The notes under the pieces are model-generated. The model was not told the DNA's origin. It saw nothing but the letters and a program-made list of their open reading frames with translations, and searched no databases. Below, piece after piece: positions 13,253 through 24,705 of a stretch of 64,000 bases of DNA (position 1 is its first letter; each line of letters begins with the position of its first letter). The DNA is taken from contig CM044862.1 in assembly GCA_024500155.1 (NCBI GenBank), positions 22,417,501-22,481,500 of the forward strand, written 5' to 3'. The DNA comes from Chenopodium formosanum (taxonomy: Eukaryota; Streptophyta; Magnoliopsida; Caryophyllales; Amaranthaceae). Both the position numbers and the translations under genes were made by a program.

Positions 13253-14814
13253 TGCTTTATGATTTCTTTGTCATTTTCATTGTTAGTTAAGCAATGCTCA
13301 TCATCTTGAGTTAAAGAATAACACAAGGAGTAAGGGGAAGAAGACATATTATTAAATTTGAAAATCATTACATCAAATAAAGATATGTTTGCTGGGACTT
13401 GACTACTAACTATTCTAGGAGTAGGTGCTAAAATAGAATAATTAGAGGGAGAAGGTGCTACAGCTAAGGACTTAGAAGACTCGATAGGGGAAGACTCTAA
13501 CTCGGACTCTGACTTAGATGACTCTTCAAACATTGGTCCTTGTCCTGTTGTTATGGAGATCTTTCTTCCACTTGGAGTAGTCACCTTCACGGTCTTGCTC
13601 CATCCTTGCACTAAACCTTCTGCTGGAGTGATAAGCTTCGAAGGATCAAAGTTTTCACTTTGTAGGACTCTTTGAATGAGCGAGGAGTTGTCCTCTATAT
13701 ATTTTGGCTCATTCTTCTCGCGCCCAAAGAGAAGTCCCATAACATTAAAGCCGAAGCATGGGGGTGCTTTCTCCTTATAGATAGGAGTTGGGATCTCATC
13801 TCAAAAGTAGCAATCCATAAAGATTTCGAATCCAGGTTGCCTATTGCCATTTACAACAAAGGGTTCAGGAAATTCATGACATGGATAATCCTCTCCCTCT
13901 CTTATGAACTGTCCATAAGAGTAAGAGGGTAGTGATCCATTGGGTTTGCTTTGTTTTGGGTATAAGCGTTCCTACGTGCCTTAGATTTTTCTCGAGCTTG
14001 CTTTAGATCATCTAGAGTTGGTTCAAAACCAAGTCCGAAAGTATCTAATTTAGGGAGGCCAGATAGTCCCATTTGTTTCGCTATCTCCTTTTGCTTTCCA
14101 AGAGTCATTCCAAGAAAGTGTCCTTGTTTTCAAAGGATAGTATTTATTGTCATGTTGGAGTGGAGGTCATAGTAAAGAGGGGTCCTTTCATCTTCCTCGA
14201 TTAAGGAGACCTCTTCATTAAAGCCCCATAAATCCTCATCGTTCACATCGTGTTCCACGTTGATGATTGGGTTTTCTACTGCTTTGATCCTCATAGGTGA
14301 AGCATCGATTGTAATAGGGATCCCTCCAACTATATCCTTTACTTGTTGATGAAGGGATGAAGGGACGGCCTTAAGGTCATGAAGCCAAGGGCGTCCCAAC
14401 AATAGGTTAAAAGAGGCTTTAATATCTACTACTTGAAAAGTAGTATCATGTTCTATTACTCCCACTGTTACATTCATAGTGATTGTTCCAAGGGCTTGGC
14501 AACGAGTGTTGTCGTAGGCTCTTATTCCTTATGTTGATGGGGACAAATCTTCATCCCTTATTCCCAACATCCTCGCAGTTCTTAGTGGACAAACATTAAT
14601 TACCGATCCAATATACAAGAGTCATTGGGACAATCATTCTCTTGCAGATTACTGTGAGGTTTAAAACCTTGTTATGCTTGTCACCTTCCGGAGGTAAATC
14701 CTTGTCAGAAAAGGTGATCAAGTTTATGGGACTTGGAAGATCACTCGTGAGGAAGTTAGCTAACCTCTCAGGATTGGTTTCAGAATCTATTCCTACTTTA
14801 GCTAAAGCATCCAT
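13253..14814 (-). pseudogene. Gypsy protease and pol linker, fragmented
   Basis: 14477-14130 contains the retropepsin C-terminal motif region (FQVVDIKASFNLLLGRPWLH, AVPSSLHQ), typical of plant Tat-lineage gag-pro-pol. 14814-14596 (MDALAKVGIDSETNPERL, INLITFSDKDLPPEG) precedes it and 14108-13253 (a linker with LPKLDTFGLGFEPTLDDL and a Ser-rich segment) follows it toward RT. The active-site Asp-Ser/Thr-Gly is not seen in an intact frame. At least three frame changes separate the pieces. Confidence 0.75.
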
Positions 14815-14928
14815 TACTGCAATTCAGTGTTCTTGGGATGTAGCTAGAAGTTTATATACGTTCATTTCGACCTTAGTCTTTTTTAGTCGCTTGACAAAAT
14901 CATTGTCTTCTATGATAGGTATGGGAAC

Positions 14929-16957
14929 TTATTGGGTAGTAGGAATAGGTTGTGCGGTGATGGGAGGTTGTATTCTCCTAGACCTTGTTAGGACATCTAT
15001 GGGTGAATCTTCTTCATCCCAAAAGACGCTTACTGGATATATTACTGAAAGTGGAGGTTCTTCCATATCCTTGAGATAGACGTCTTCGTCATCACTCTCC
15101 CAAATTATGTTGACTAATTCCGAAGGCAGCTCTTCGTCTAAACGAATTGGGACCAACTTTTTATTGTCAATTAATCCTTGGACTAGATCTCTGAATTTAA
15201 AACAGTGTTCTATGGTATGTCCTCCAGATTGATGATATTGACAATAGAATCTATCTATTCTTTTTAGTGATTCAAATGGTCTCGGTTCAAGAAGTTTAAC
15301 CTTACCACTCTCGGAGAGCATTTTGAACATTTTTGCATAAGAAATTCCAATTGGAGTATAAGGTTTGTTATTCCTCTTGGGTGTATCAATTACATGGAAA
15401 GAGAACGGTTTTCATGGGTGGAACCTTGTCATTGACACGCTTGTTTTTTTCTAGCTCTGTTCGTCTAAGAACCTCGTTACACTTGTCTATTGTATTTTTG
15501 CATTTGATTCATGAAAAGTGTAATTTCTTTTGAAGTGACAGGTTGCTTATTTGGAGCCCAATCACTCATGGCATCATAGTAGATTTCCTCCTTTTCTTCG
15601 ATAGCATGAGCTTCTTCGACCGATTTAATAAGGGATGATGGGTCGACATGGTCTTCCTCGTCAGAATTAGCCAAAGGATCCGAAAGTGGTGTATTATTGA
15701 TACTTGGCTTCTTGCTTGCAGGAGGCAATGGGAGTTTATTAATATCAATTAAGTCTTGGATAGCTTCCTTTAGCTTCCAACGATTTTCAGTTAGATGGCC
15801 CCTGCCTTGATGATACTTGCAATGTGCGTTGGGATTCCAGCTAGCCGTCCTCTTTTCGATTTGTGGATCTCCAAACGGTCCAATGGGAGTTATAATACCT
15901 TTTTCATATAGACGGTTAAATGCGGTGTCATAACTCAAACCAATAGGAGTAAAGTTCCTCCTAAATGGCTTCTTTTGTCCTTGATTGTTCATAGTGATAA
16001 CTTCGTACAGATTAAAGATGCTAACATTTTTTGAGTGGGTGGTTTTGGAAGAAGAAGGATTTTCGTTCTTCTTTCCTTTCCAGCCACTATTGGAGTTATT
16101 ATTAGCAGCTTTTTGCTTAGCAAGGTCGTCTTCAATATTAATTCCGATGTCGTAGACGGCCTTAAAGGTATTCAATTTGTTTTGATACCTAAGATGCTTA
16201 GAGTACTTTTCTTGGAGGTTCTTGATGAACATCCTCACAGATTCCTTTTCACTAGGTACCTCAATCATCTTAGCGGAAGTTTCCCTCCAATTATTAGAGA
16301 AAGAAGTAAAACATTCATTCTCTTTTTGTTTAAGTATTTCAAGTTCCCTATGATCAATTTTAACTTGAATATTACATTTATACCTATGAATGAAAGCATT
16401 TACAATAGATTCCCAAGAAGAGGTTTTCTCTAGTCAAGGGAAAAGAACCATTGTTGATAAACGGTTTCAAGTGATAAAGAGAATAAAGAATGAAAGACCT
16501 TCCTATCAATGCCCTTAATATTCATAATAGTCTCGAAAGCTCTTAAGTGGATATAAGGATTGTCTGTTGCCTTGAACCTAGGGATGTCGTTGCCATTGAA
16601 CTTCTGCGGAAGAAGTTCCTTGTCTACCAAGACCCCTTGCGAGCTAATTCCCTGGAATCTATAGTCATTGGATATTTTTCTCAAGCTTTCTTGTATGAGC
16701 TCCATCTGTTGTTGCTTCACAGGGTCATTGATTTGAAGAGTCAAAGCCTTCAACACCTCAGTTATGCCGACCACTTCCTTCCTAAGGTCATTGCCTTCTT
16801 CTTGGCTCGCCATTATCTTCTTAGCCTTTCTTTTTCGATCGATTGGTTTGTTAAAAAGTTGAACTTGAATGAAAGTGTTGTCCTTGATTAAACGTCCTTC
16901 CTTTCTTGACCACGCGCTGTAAATTAAACCATTTTCCGTTTTAATGACTTGACTCAA
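14929..16957 (-). pseudogene. Gypsy gag remnant
   Basis: 16957-16430 carries an N-terminal gag region (ELLPQKFNGNDIPRFKATDN, YIHLRAFETIMNIKGI). After a frameshift between 16430 and 16268, 16268-15477 continues (FIKNLQEKYSKHLRYQNKLN), with the zinc-knuckle-like CKYHQGRGHLTENRWKLK, where the final Cys is Arg. 15330-14929 carries a second knuckle-like motif, YCQYHQSGGHTIEHCFKFRD. The start chosen for 16957 is only the longest open frame; an internal methionine, MASQEEGNDLRK, may be the original start. This is capsid/nucleocapsid of a Tat-like gypsy element, inactive. Confidence 0.82.
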
Positions 16958-16979
16958 ATTGACTTTGACTAAACTGGCT

Positions 16980-19534
16980 TAAAAAGCAAAAAAAGAAAAA
17001 ATAGGGTGCATATTTTTAGGAATCAAGTATGTAGGTTCAAACAAGTGGTTTAATTGGAGGATTAATATCCAACTTACACCCCTAATAAAATGACGAAAAA
17101 CACGCGCATACAAGACTCTCTAGATATGGTCAAGGTGTGACATGCATCTTAATGTGTGCTTTATTAGTGAGTGCAAGTGGCATGCTTTGACTCTTGTGTA
17201 TGACCATGGGACTAAGTGCTTAGACTCAATTAAGGACTAAATATGGCTACTACCATTAATAAATTGGTCAAATTGAATAATAAACTGTTTAATTAGACTC
17301 GTCGTGATGACTCGAGCAATAAACTGGACTGTCGCCAAAGCAACAGGACTGTCGCCGCACACTAAAGTGCACCGCCAAACAACAAGACCGTCCCTAGGCG
17401 TTGCACAACAGCGATTGGCGCCACAGCCCAAACCTTTGAGCCATTGCTGGAACATCGATCTGGGATTGTTTCCAGTATTTTACTCTAAAAGGACAGGCCT
17501 AAAGTCATACTAAGTCCGTTTTGATTAATTTATTAGACTTTAATTACTCAAATTAATTAATTAGGCAAAGTCCTTTTAGTCATTAATTAGTTTATTTAGA
17601 CTCAATCACAAGTCAAACAAACGGTTAGCTTAGCCACATAATAAATATTCACACGTAAGAGATGCACAAGTAGTCACAATATGATGCAATGAGTTTGCAA
17701 CCTAACCATGGCTCTAGTTCTCTAAAGTTCAAGGATATAGGTTAATCAAATAGGGTCCATGGTTATGAGTCCAAATGCATCGCGCGGAAGCCTTACCTTT
17801 GGAAGGGTTGGCACGTATGGATGGGACCCCGCAAGTTAAACTTGCTCCACGTTTTGGTGGATTCACAAACTCGGATGTACCCGTCGTTGCTAGGAGCATT
17901 CAATTGGGTAGATGAAGCGTGAACACCCAGAGGGTTATGGCCATAGTAAAACCCATATGGGTTTCTAGAAAAGAGAGAAAAACTCAATCAGAAAGTAGAA
18001 TCGAGCCAATAGTGCTAGAACTAGTCAAAACAAGAAGGCAGAGTTCTGGCTCGGTATTGGAAGAACACGGCGCGAGACAACAGAGTCTGTCGCCTAAATA
18101 TAACTCGTTTCCAGGTGACAGTGTTGTCGCTAGGCAACGAGGCTATTTCACAGGTGAAGGGCTTGGTTTTCTCAGTGCTAGTTCCTACATGCCTTAACAG
18201 CTTTCTGTGTTCTTAGAATTTTCCGGTTTAATTCTAGTTACGGTCGTATTCATGTGCGCTTTCTGACTAACATGCAAACATTAGGTTCACCCTAAACCTG
18301 TTTAATCTATGGTGGTTAAATATTAATGCACAAATAAAACTATTATTGGCGATCACTTGAATTAAAATCATATTAGCCTAAAACAAATTATTAATTATCT
18401 TATTATGCGTGATTTCAAGTATAAATTCCCTTTAAACCTGCATAAAGGCGTGATCAAGCAATAACAATAAATATATTATATCAAGCAACATGATAGTAAT
18501 AACATAATAGCAATCATTATAAACATCATATCATAATAAGGCATAATAAAGCTTAGTAACAATAGCAAGATCCTATGCATGATACTAACAAGATTAATAA
18601 CAAACCTTAGCATGTCACTAACCAATAAATATCAAAGCTTTAACTGTAACATGATGCTGACGTGCTATTAGAAAGAATAAAAGGCACCCTAAACATGATA
18701 CTAGAAAGCATTAAAGACATCGTAACATGATACTAGGAATTAATCAAATCTAAACATGCTTTCTACGTTGAAATAAAATGGGAGCAAGCTAATTACTTAC
18801 TTTGAAGTCTTGTACCTCTTTCTAATAACAAAATACACAAGTTAGTAAACTTCAATGAAATAATAAATCGAAGAATTAAATTAAATAATTTAAAGAAAGA
18901 GTTAAGAAGTTTAGACTGGATTTTGGACCAAACCCTCAGAAATTATCAACCTTTCACGTCTAGGGCGAAGGCAACTTCGAACTTGGCTAAGTGTGTCTAG
19001 ATCTAATGAGTGCGGTATGGTGTTTGTAATAGGGTTGGCTAGAAAGAGAGAGAGAGAGAATAAGCTTTAGCTTAGAGAGAGAATAGAGAGAATTAGGTGA
19101 TTGTTGATGATTGAAAAACGGGGGTCCTGGACCCTATTTATAAGAAAATAGTTTGAAAACCGATAGAAAAGAGTTAGAGTTCGAAAAGGAATAAAACTCA
19201 TCCTGTCGCCAGACGACAGGTGCGTCGCCAGGTGACGAGGTGCATCGCCAGGCGCTGCACTCCAGCGCCAGGCGACGAACTTGTCGTCAGGCGGTGCAAT
19301 GGGATTTAACACGTTTTCCACACAGAATCCACTTCAGAGTCGTAGAATCCGTGTTTAAGGGTAAAATCGTATTTTCGAAAAAACACTAATCTTATTCCAA
19401 GTAAAACTCGTAAAGCGTAATTATCAATCTTAATCCTACTAGGATAAAAAAAAAGAACCTTCTAGATGATTCTAGAAGACTATAATCAATCCCACTAGTG
19501 GGTGGTTTTGGGGAGACACAATTGGGTGTCTACA
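16980..19534 (-). repeat. Gypsy 5' LTR plus leader
   Basis: The minus strand starts TGTAGACACCCAATTG at 19534. About 18240-19534 is collinear by eye with 36779-37452, 37453-38672 and, more distantly, the + strand copy at 57256-59110. Conserved landmarks are the TATA-like CCTATTTATAAG near 19134 and the Tyr-rich block TCTCTCTC near 19040-19085. The LTR/leader boundary is not clear; 16980-18240 may be leader. The region contains clusters of GTCGCC/GGCGAC motifs (17320-17430, 18060-18150, 19200-19300). Confidence 0.65.
19200..19300. repeat. CGCCAGGCG palindrome cluster in gypsy LTR
   Basis: About eight near-palindromic units such as TCGCCAGGCGA and GCGCCAGGCGCTGCAC sit in 100 bases, a GC-rich island in an AT-rich LTR. 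Related clusters occur at 36780-36870 and 38040-38115 in the sister LTR fragments. Confidence 0.8.
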
Positions 19535-20162
19535 ATACTATCGTCACATCTCCTCCATTAGTGCAATGCCGGTGTCATAGAGTTCGATGGCGTTGCAATA
19601 GTGAGTCTCAGCTTGGAGTTGGCCTGCATGACAATCCAGAGGACGAGACACCTACATCAACTTCATCATCACTTCATGGGAAGAAGCAACGTACGAGCTA
19701 GGTATATATTTTAGTACCACTGACATATGCTTTTTTTTTTTTTTGCAAATGATTCGTATTTGAGACTTTGTTTTTATTATATGATAAGTATTTGACATTG
19801 CTTTTAGAATACCTTAATACAATTTGTAATTCCATGGATTGATTAGAATGTTTAAGTTCATTAACTTGTTATTTGTGGTGGTTATGTTGAAGATATGGTA
19901 TATGGACTTTGTAGACTGAAATTAAAAGGTTTTAAGATTTTACAAGTACACTTGCAGGTTTATTTTTTGGTTAATTTTACTGATATTTTGTTTTTAATAA
20001 AAAAATTACAAAACAACCACTACTTGAAGTAGCAGTCATCTGAGAATAAACCGCTATTTGAAGTAGCGGTTTTAATTTCATAAACTGCTACTTGAAATAG
20101 CGGTGTTTTGAGTAAAACCGCCACTTCAAGTAGCAGTTTTAGGAACTAAAACCGCTACTTTA
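19535..20162. other. DNA-transposon-like remnant with palindromic repeats
   Basis: 19540-19701 is open on the + strand and ends in a Ser/Thr-rich basic tail (DETPTSTSSSLHGKKQRTS, then TAG), resembling the C-terminus of plant Ptta/En/Spm proteins. It is followed by a noncoding stretch and then, at 20015-20160, five alternating copies of a palindromic unit around CCGCTACTTGAAGTAGCGG. This could be the 3' part of another CACTA-like element disrupted by the gypsy insertion, but no CACTA terminus is seen. Confidence 0.4.
20015..20160. repeat. Palindromic GCTACTTGAAGTAGC repeats
   Basis: Five diverged copies of a self-complementary ~19-bp unit spaced about 30 bases apart, separated by AAAACC/GGTTTT. 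They resemble subterminal repeats of a DNA transposon. Confidence 0.8.
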
Positions 20163-20392
20163 GGGTTCGTTTGGCATTGCTGTGGTTTTCTGTTTTTTGG
20201 TTTTTTGTTTTCTAAAAGTATACGATATGAGTCCCATAATGAATCAAAAATTATATAAACTTATTAAAATTATGATAATTTTGAAAACTGACAACAGAAA
20301 AGTGGAAACACCTTTTTCTTTTTTCTTGTTTTTGGTTTTTGGTTTTCAAAAAAACAGGAAACTCAAAACCAAAATTGATGTCAAACAAGCCC
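20163..20392. mobile_element. hAT-like MITE
   Basis: The ends are GGGTTCGTTTGGCA at 20163-20176 and TGTCAAACAAGCCC at 20379-20392, matching inverted repeats with two mismatches; similarity continues inward (TGGTTTTC / GAAAACC-like). At 230 bp with no coding capacity, this is typical of short hAT-derived MITEs. A clear 8-bp target duplication is not visible. Confidence 0.65.
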
Positions 20393-21066
20393 AACATTGT
20401 TTAGGGAAAGGGCTCCATAAAGGTAAAGGTATGTTTCGCAAAAAAAAATTGATTAAGGTATGATTTTGCAAAAAAAAATAAAAAAATAAATAATAATCAT
20501 TTTTTTTTTTTAGAAAAAAATCTTTTATAAGGAGGTTTTTTCACAAAATTTCCTAATATTTAATATTAAGAAAATATGTATTGAGATAAATATAAGATCT
20601 CACATGATTATATTATTTATCAACAGAAGAGTATTATTATTCACTAAAAGGTGGTCAAATACAAGTGTATGAATAGTGCCAAATTTCAAACGTTGCAAAT
20701 AAAAGTGAATGAGGAATAATTTTTTTTTTTTATTATTATTATTTCTCTTATTGTTTTGTGATAAATTATGGGGAAAATAGCTCTTATTGTATTTTTCCCA
20801 TTCATAATATTCAATATATATAGGCAATAGGAATATCTAACCCTAATATTTCTAAATATTTTAATTTTCTAAATCTATCACAATATCTCACACATATATC
20901 TTTTCACAAGATATTTCTCTATAATATCAATATCACAATAATGTTTTAAATCTCATATAATATTATTCATAATATCATATCAGTATACACAATCCATCTC
21001 AATATTTTGGCATAAAAATAGCAAATTATAGTATTTTAATTTAAAGTACCTAGCTTAATTTCTAAG
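20393..21066. other. AT-rich DNA without recognised features
   Basis: Contains poly-A/T runs and short TA-rich stretches. No open frame of note and no element termini were recognised. Confidence 0.5.
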
Positions 21067-21261
21067 TCCTCTAGGACGATCTAGGGGTTTAAAGGGCTTG
21101 TCCTTAGTTGCTAAAAGTGACTGTGATTCCTACGAAAGTGAGTTAGTGTACATTCTTGTCTCCTTTATGGTTCTAGCTTTGCTTGAATAAATCATTCTCT
21201 TTCTTTCGTGTTTCATGTTAATTTGCTCGAGGACGAGCAAAAGGTTAGCTTGGGGGAGTTT
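21067..21261 (+). repeat. Partial 3' internal region of a second Athila-like unit
   Basis: Near-identical to 26817-27008, including the polypurine-like tract AGCTTGGGGGAGT just before the LTR start. Upstream of 21067 the similarity ceases abruptly. Confidence 0.85.
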
Positions 21262-21539
21262 GATAAGTGACTTTTATGCCACTTTTTAGGGTGTTTATTG
21301 AGTCGTTTTTCGGCTTATTTTTCCAATAATTTAACCCTTTTTGTCCTTTATTTCTTTATTTACTTATTCTCATCTTTTATCTTGATTTCGAGTATTTAAG
21401 TGGTTTTTAATAGTTTTTAGCTTATTTTCTTAATTTATTTAATTTATCTTATTTTCTTTGTTTTTATTTTGATCTCCATGCTTTGGTTTTGTAGGAATTA
21501 TGCGCCGAAAGAAAGAGGATATCAAGAAGCCAAGTTATC

Positions 21540-21830
21540 TGTTGTGCGCGGGGTGCTGTGCGGCTTATGCGCGGGCGCACATCTGAGGCTGTGCGGGCGC
21601 GCAGCCCTGTCAGAACCCGCACAGCCAGACTGAAGAAACAGAGCAAAACCAGAGAGTTTGCGCGACCCTATGTGCGGGCGCACACACCTTTGCGCGGGCG
21701 CGCATGACTCATGTGCGGGCGCACTTATTTTCCCCATACCCACAAAGTTGCGGCCGCACACTACGATGAGAGGGCGCACACACATTGTGTGCGGGCGCAC
21801 AGGACTCATGTGCGGGCGCGCACGACTGGG
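21540..21830. repeat. CpG-rich GTGCGGGCGCAC palindrome cluster (left LTR)
   Basis: About ten copies of the palindromic core GTGCGGGCGCAC or GCGCGGGCGCGC lie irregularly spaced in 290 bases, directly upstream of the TATA box. This is extreme CpG density inside an otherwise AT-rich LTR. The copy in the right LTR is at 27288-27580. Confidence 0.9.
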
Positions 21831-21886
21831 TTTACGATTTATTTGCGCCTTGTTGTCCAAGTCTCTTTCTTTTGTGTGGAGCCACA

Positions 21887-21894
21887 TATATATA
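21887..21894 (+). promoter_or_regulatory. TATA box of Athila-like LTR
   Basis: TATATATA directly followed by GACGGGACTC. It lies between the palindrome cluster and a CT-rich leader, the usual U3/R layout. The right LTR has the equivalent at about 27635-27643. Confidence 0.6.
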
Positions 21895-22849
21895 GACGGG
21901 ACTCTTTGTAAAAAAAAGGGGATCTATTATGCTATTTTCTTAGTTAGTTTAGGAGAGCTTCTCTCTCTTAGGGTTAGATTAGGATTTTCTCTCTCTAGTT
22001 TAGGAGTAGTTTAGAGAGAGAAAGATTGGATTTTTCATGGAGTTTTTTGGATTTTGAAGAAGCAAATGTGTGGATTTTTCCTCTCATAAATTCAATGAGT
22101 CTTCCTAACTTTCTCTCACCTTTACTGCTTTCATTTATTATTGTTTTTGCTTATTTATTTGTTTATTTGAGTAGATTAATTAGTTTAGTGGTTGATTCTT
22201 GCTTTTATTATTATTTTACCTTGTTTTCCTTGTTTTTGTTCACCATTTTAGTTTAGGTTTGTTCTAGGGAAATGGATGAAGGTCATGTTAATAAATTGAA
22301 TGATTGATTGTGATTAGTGTGGAATTGTTTCTTGATTATTGTGTATGGATGATGCTTTTATGTATTAGAATCTTTCTAGCTAATTGATTCTATGCTTTTA
22401 ATTGTGTTTTCAATCGATTGTGCGAGAGTGAGTTGGTTGAGAGCCCTAAATTCTTCCATACCTTTGCTAGGCTAGTTGCACGAGAGTGAATTAGTTTAGT
22501 AGGATAATTAACATGCTTAATTGTGCGAGAGTGAGTTAAATGTGTTGATTGTTCCTAATCAAGGTCATTTTCATCTAATTGTATGATGTTATTGAATGTA
22601 TTGATGTAATTGGATTCCACTTTCCCTAGTTTTAGTTATTTGCTCTTAGTAGTGTTTAGTTGAACCTCTCTTTACCTCACAAGCTTTCCTAGTAGTCTAA
22701 TTAGCATAGATTGATACACTTAATCCTTTTGGGTTCGACCCTTTACTTACCCCTATACTCGTATTAGGGTAGTTTAGGTATTATAAATTGTTAATTTGAT
22801 TAGGGTTGGTAGACTAACGACACTACTACTTAAACCCCCGATCAAATTT

Positions 22850-22867
22850 TGGCGCCGTTGCCGGGGA
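22850..22867 (+). other. Primer-binding site
   Basis: TGGCGCCGTTGCCGGGGA, five bases after the LTR end, is the conserved primer-binding site of Athila-type gypsy elements and their non-autonomous derivatives. Confidence 0.9.
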
Positions 22868-22959
22868 CTAAGGCGTTCATTAGTTTGTGTTGATTAGATT
22901 AGCTAGGTTCTTGTATGTAATTTGATTTGTGTTTGCTTTTCTTTGTTCTTTGTATAAAA

Positions 22960-24705
22960 ATGGCATGCTTATCTTTTCCTCAATTTTATGGTGAACCCTT
23001 TTATGCTTACTTTGAAAGACTAGATGGTTTTCTTAGTTACCATGGGTGTTCTCTTAATGATGCTTGTGATATAGCTTATTGGGGCATGAATGAGTATACT
23101 AGGGGAATGGTTGAGGACATGAATAATGGTAGATTTTGTCATTTGTCTATGCATGATGCGTGGGATTTCTTCACATGGCTTGCTAATGACTCTTTAGATA
23201 GAGAATCGCATGTTTCTTGCTTTGATTTTCAATGCCAAGATTCTTTTAATTTTTGCATGAATTCTCTTGATACTTCTTATGTGCCTAGTGATAATCCAAG
23301 TATGCAAATTGACACCTTTCCCCCTTATGCTCATTTTGATGAGGTTTGTGCTAATTTTGATGATGTGCAATTTGACTTTGATCATGAACCTCAACCCAAT
23401 AACATTGAAGCCCAAATTCTTTCTCAAATGCAATATCTCATCCAACAACTCCAAGAGCTTCAAGAGGAACAAAAATTGAGAGAAGTGAGGCTTGCCCAAG
23501 TGATGAGTGCTTTGGTTGATGTAAATGGATGTGAGGCACCTCATTTAGAGTGTGAGAGTGTTTTTGAGAATGATGTGGGCCAAGGGTGTGAAGTTGAGGG
23601 GAGATTTTATTATGATGAGGGGATTTTTGAGGATTTTGATCCTTTTCATTCCCCATTTGAGCTTGAATGCCATCCTTCCCCTTATTTACCCCCTTTGAGA
23701 GCTTCCCTTGGTGAGGATGTGAGTGAGCCATCTTCAATTTTGAATGAGGGATTTCATGAGGATGATGATGATGAGTTTGAGCAATCAAGAGAGATTGAAA
23801 GTCCCTTGAGTGATGGTGGAAGAGTTTCTAATGATGAAAATATCGATTTTGAGGTTTCCAACCCCCTTCCCCATCTTGATGAGTCTACCTTGCATGTTTG
23901 TGACCCTTCTATCCATGAGTCTTTGGACTCATTTGAGGTTATGGCTAGTATGTTCATTGAAGGTGTAACAAATCATTATAGCCTCTTGAAAGAGTTCATT
24001 GGCAATGCTTCATGGGAAAGCGATGAATTTGAGAGAAACCTTTATCCTTTCATGCATGGTTTAGAGACTCTAGGCTTTGAGGATCTTGAGGGAGTTGTTG
24101 TTCATCGTTGTGATAGAGAGGAGGATGAGGTTGTTTCTATTGGAGAGTTTTTGTTTGAGGGAGATGTGAGTCATGAGTGTTCTTTTGAGGATTCTATGAT
24201 TGATTTTCATGCCCTCGTTGATGATGTGAGGCTTTGTGAGACCATTGTTTCTCCTCCCCTTCCTCATGTCCCATTCTCAAGGAAATTTGACCACATCTCC
24301 TACTATCCTATGTTCCTCCCCTCTTTTGTCTTAAAGCCTATTGAGGACCCCCTCTTGTTTGATGAGACTCTTCGTTTTCATCCTCCTATTATTGAGGAAA
24401 TGGGTGATTGTGCCACCCAAAAAGATTTTGAGGAGGTTTTGCCTTTTTATTCTTTTCCTTATTTTTCTTCTTCTTTCTCTTCTTCTTATTTTCTTGATTT
24501 TTCTTTTGATTTTTCTTCTTTCTTTTTGCATCTTCCTCCTCATTTACGTGCAATAATCTTGTTGCACGTCCTCCTCCCTTCATTTGCCTACTTGTTATCA
24601 TATGAAATGTGTAGTAGTGCATTTGATAAGCTCTTGCGTTCGTTGCAATATTATTTACTAGAGCGGTCTCGCTTGGACGTTAAACAAGTCTTTCTCGGGA
24701 AGTAA
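22960..24705 (+). CDS. Gag-like protein of non-autonomous Athila-like element
   Basis: A single uninterrupted frame of 581 residues from the ATG at 22960 (context AAAATGGCA); the frame is open upstream to 22927 but without an ATG. The first ~90 residues (FPQFYGEPFYAYFERLDGFL, AYWGMNEYTRGMVEDMNNGR, DAWDFFTWLANDS) resemble a retrotransposon capsid fold, by pattern with Athila gag proteins. A short glutamine-rich coiled coil follows (QILSQMQYLIQQLQELQEEQ), then a long acidic, low-complexity region rich in Asp, Glu, Ser, Pro and Phe, and a hydrophobic Phe/Ser tract near residue 500. There is no zinc knuckle. The C-terminus (SRLDVKQVFLGK-stop, then ACCCGAGGC) matches the short conserved segment that ends the coding region of many Athila-like elements. 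Function beyond a possible capsid role is unknown; the intact frame suggests recent selection or recent insertion. Confidence 0.75.
   Translation: MACLSFPQFYGEPFYAYFERLDGFLSYHGCSLNDACDIAYWGMNEYTRGMVEDMNNGRFCHLSMHDAWDFFTWLANDSLDRESHVSCFDFQCQDSFNFCMNSLDTSYVPSDNPSMQIDTFPPYAHFDEVCANFDDVQFDFDHEPQPNNIEAQILSQMQYLIQQLQELQEEQKLREVRLAQVMSALVDVNGCEAPHLECESVFENDVGQGCEVEGRFYYDEGIFEDFDPFHSPFELECHPSPYLPPLRASLGEDVSEPSSILNEGFHEDDDDEFEQSREIESPLSDGGRVSNDENIDFEVSNPLPHLDESTLHVCDPSIHESLDSFEVMASMFIEGVTNHYSLLKEFIGNASWESDEFERNLYPFMHGLETLGFEDLEGVVVHRCDREEDEVVSIGEFLFEGDVSHECSFEDSMIDFHALVDDVRLCETIVSPPLPHVPFSRKFDHISYYPMFLPSFVLKPIEDPLLFDETLRFHPPIIEEMGDCATQKDFEEVLPFYSFPYFSSSFSSSYFLDFSFDFSSFFLHLPPHLRAIILLHVLLPSFAYLLSYEMCSSAFDKLLRSLQYYLLERSRLDVKQVFLGK

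Larger units (their letters stand above)
12004..19534 (-). mobile_element. Ty3/gypsy (Tat-like) retrotransposon, 3'-truncated within pol
   Basis: The element reads leftward: LTR edge TGTAGACACCC at 19534, LTR and leader to about 16980, gag at 16957-14929, protease near 14477-14130, and RT at 13252-12004. It then stops inside the RT/RNase H region (GKENAIYYL) against the CACTA transposase. Integrase, the 3' LTR and the rest of RNase H are missing. The spacing of gag, protease and RT, the RT motifs (VPVPKKDGRVRMCVDYRDLN, YADDMIVKS) and the protease motif LLGRPWLH fit the Tat/Ogre branch. All frames carry stops or shifts. Confidence 0.85.
21262..22844 (+). repeat. Athila-like left LTR
   Basis: 1583 bp, starting TG and ending CA. 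It contains a CpG-rich palindrome cluster (21540-21830), a TATA box (21887-21894) and a pyrimidine-rich CTCTCTCT segment after it. Open frames within it are by-products of the GC-rich repeat and are preserved equally on both strands. Confidence 0.93.
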
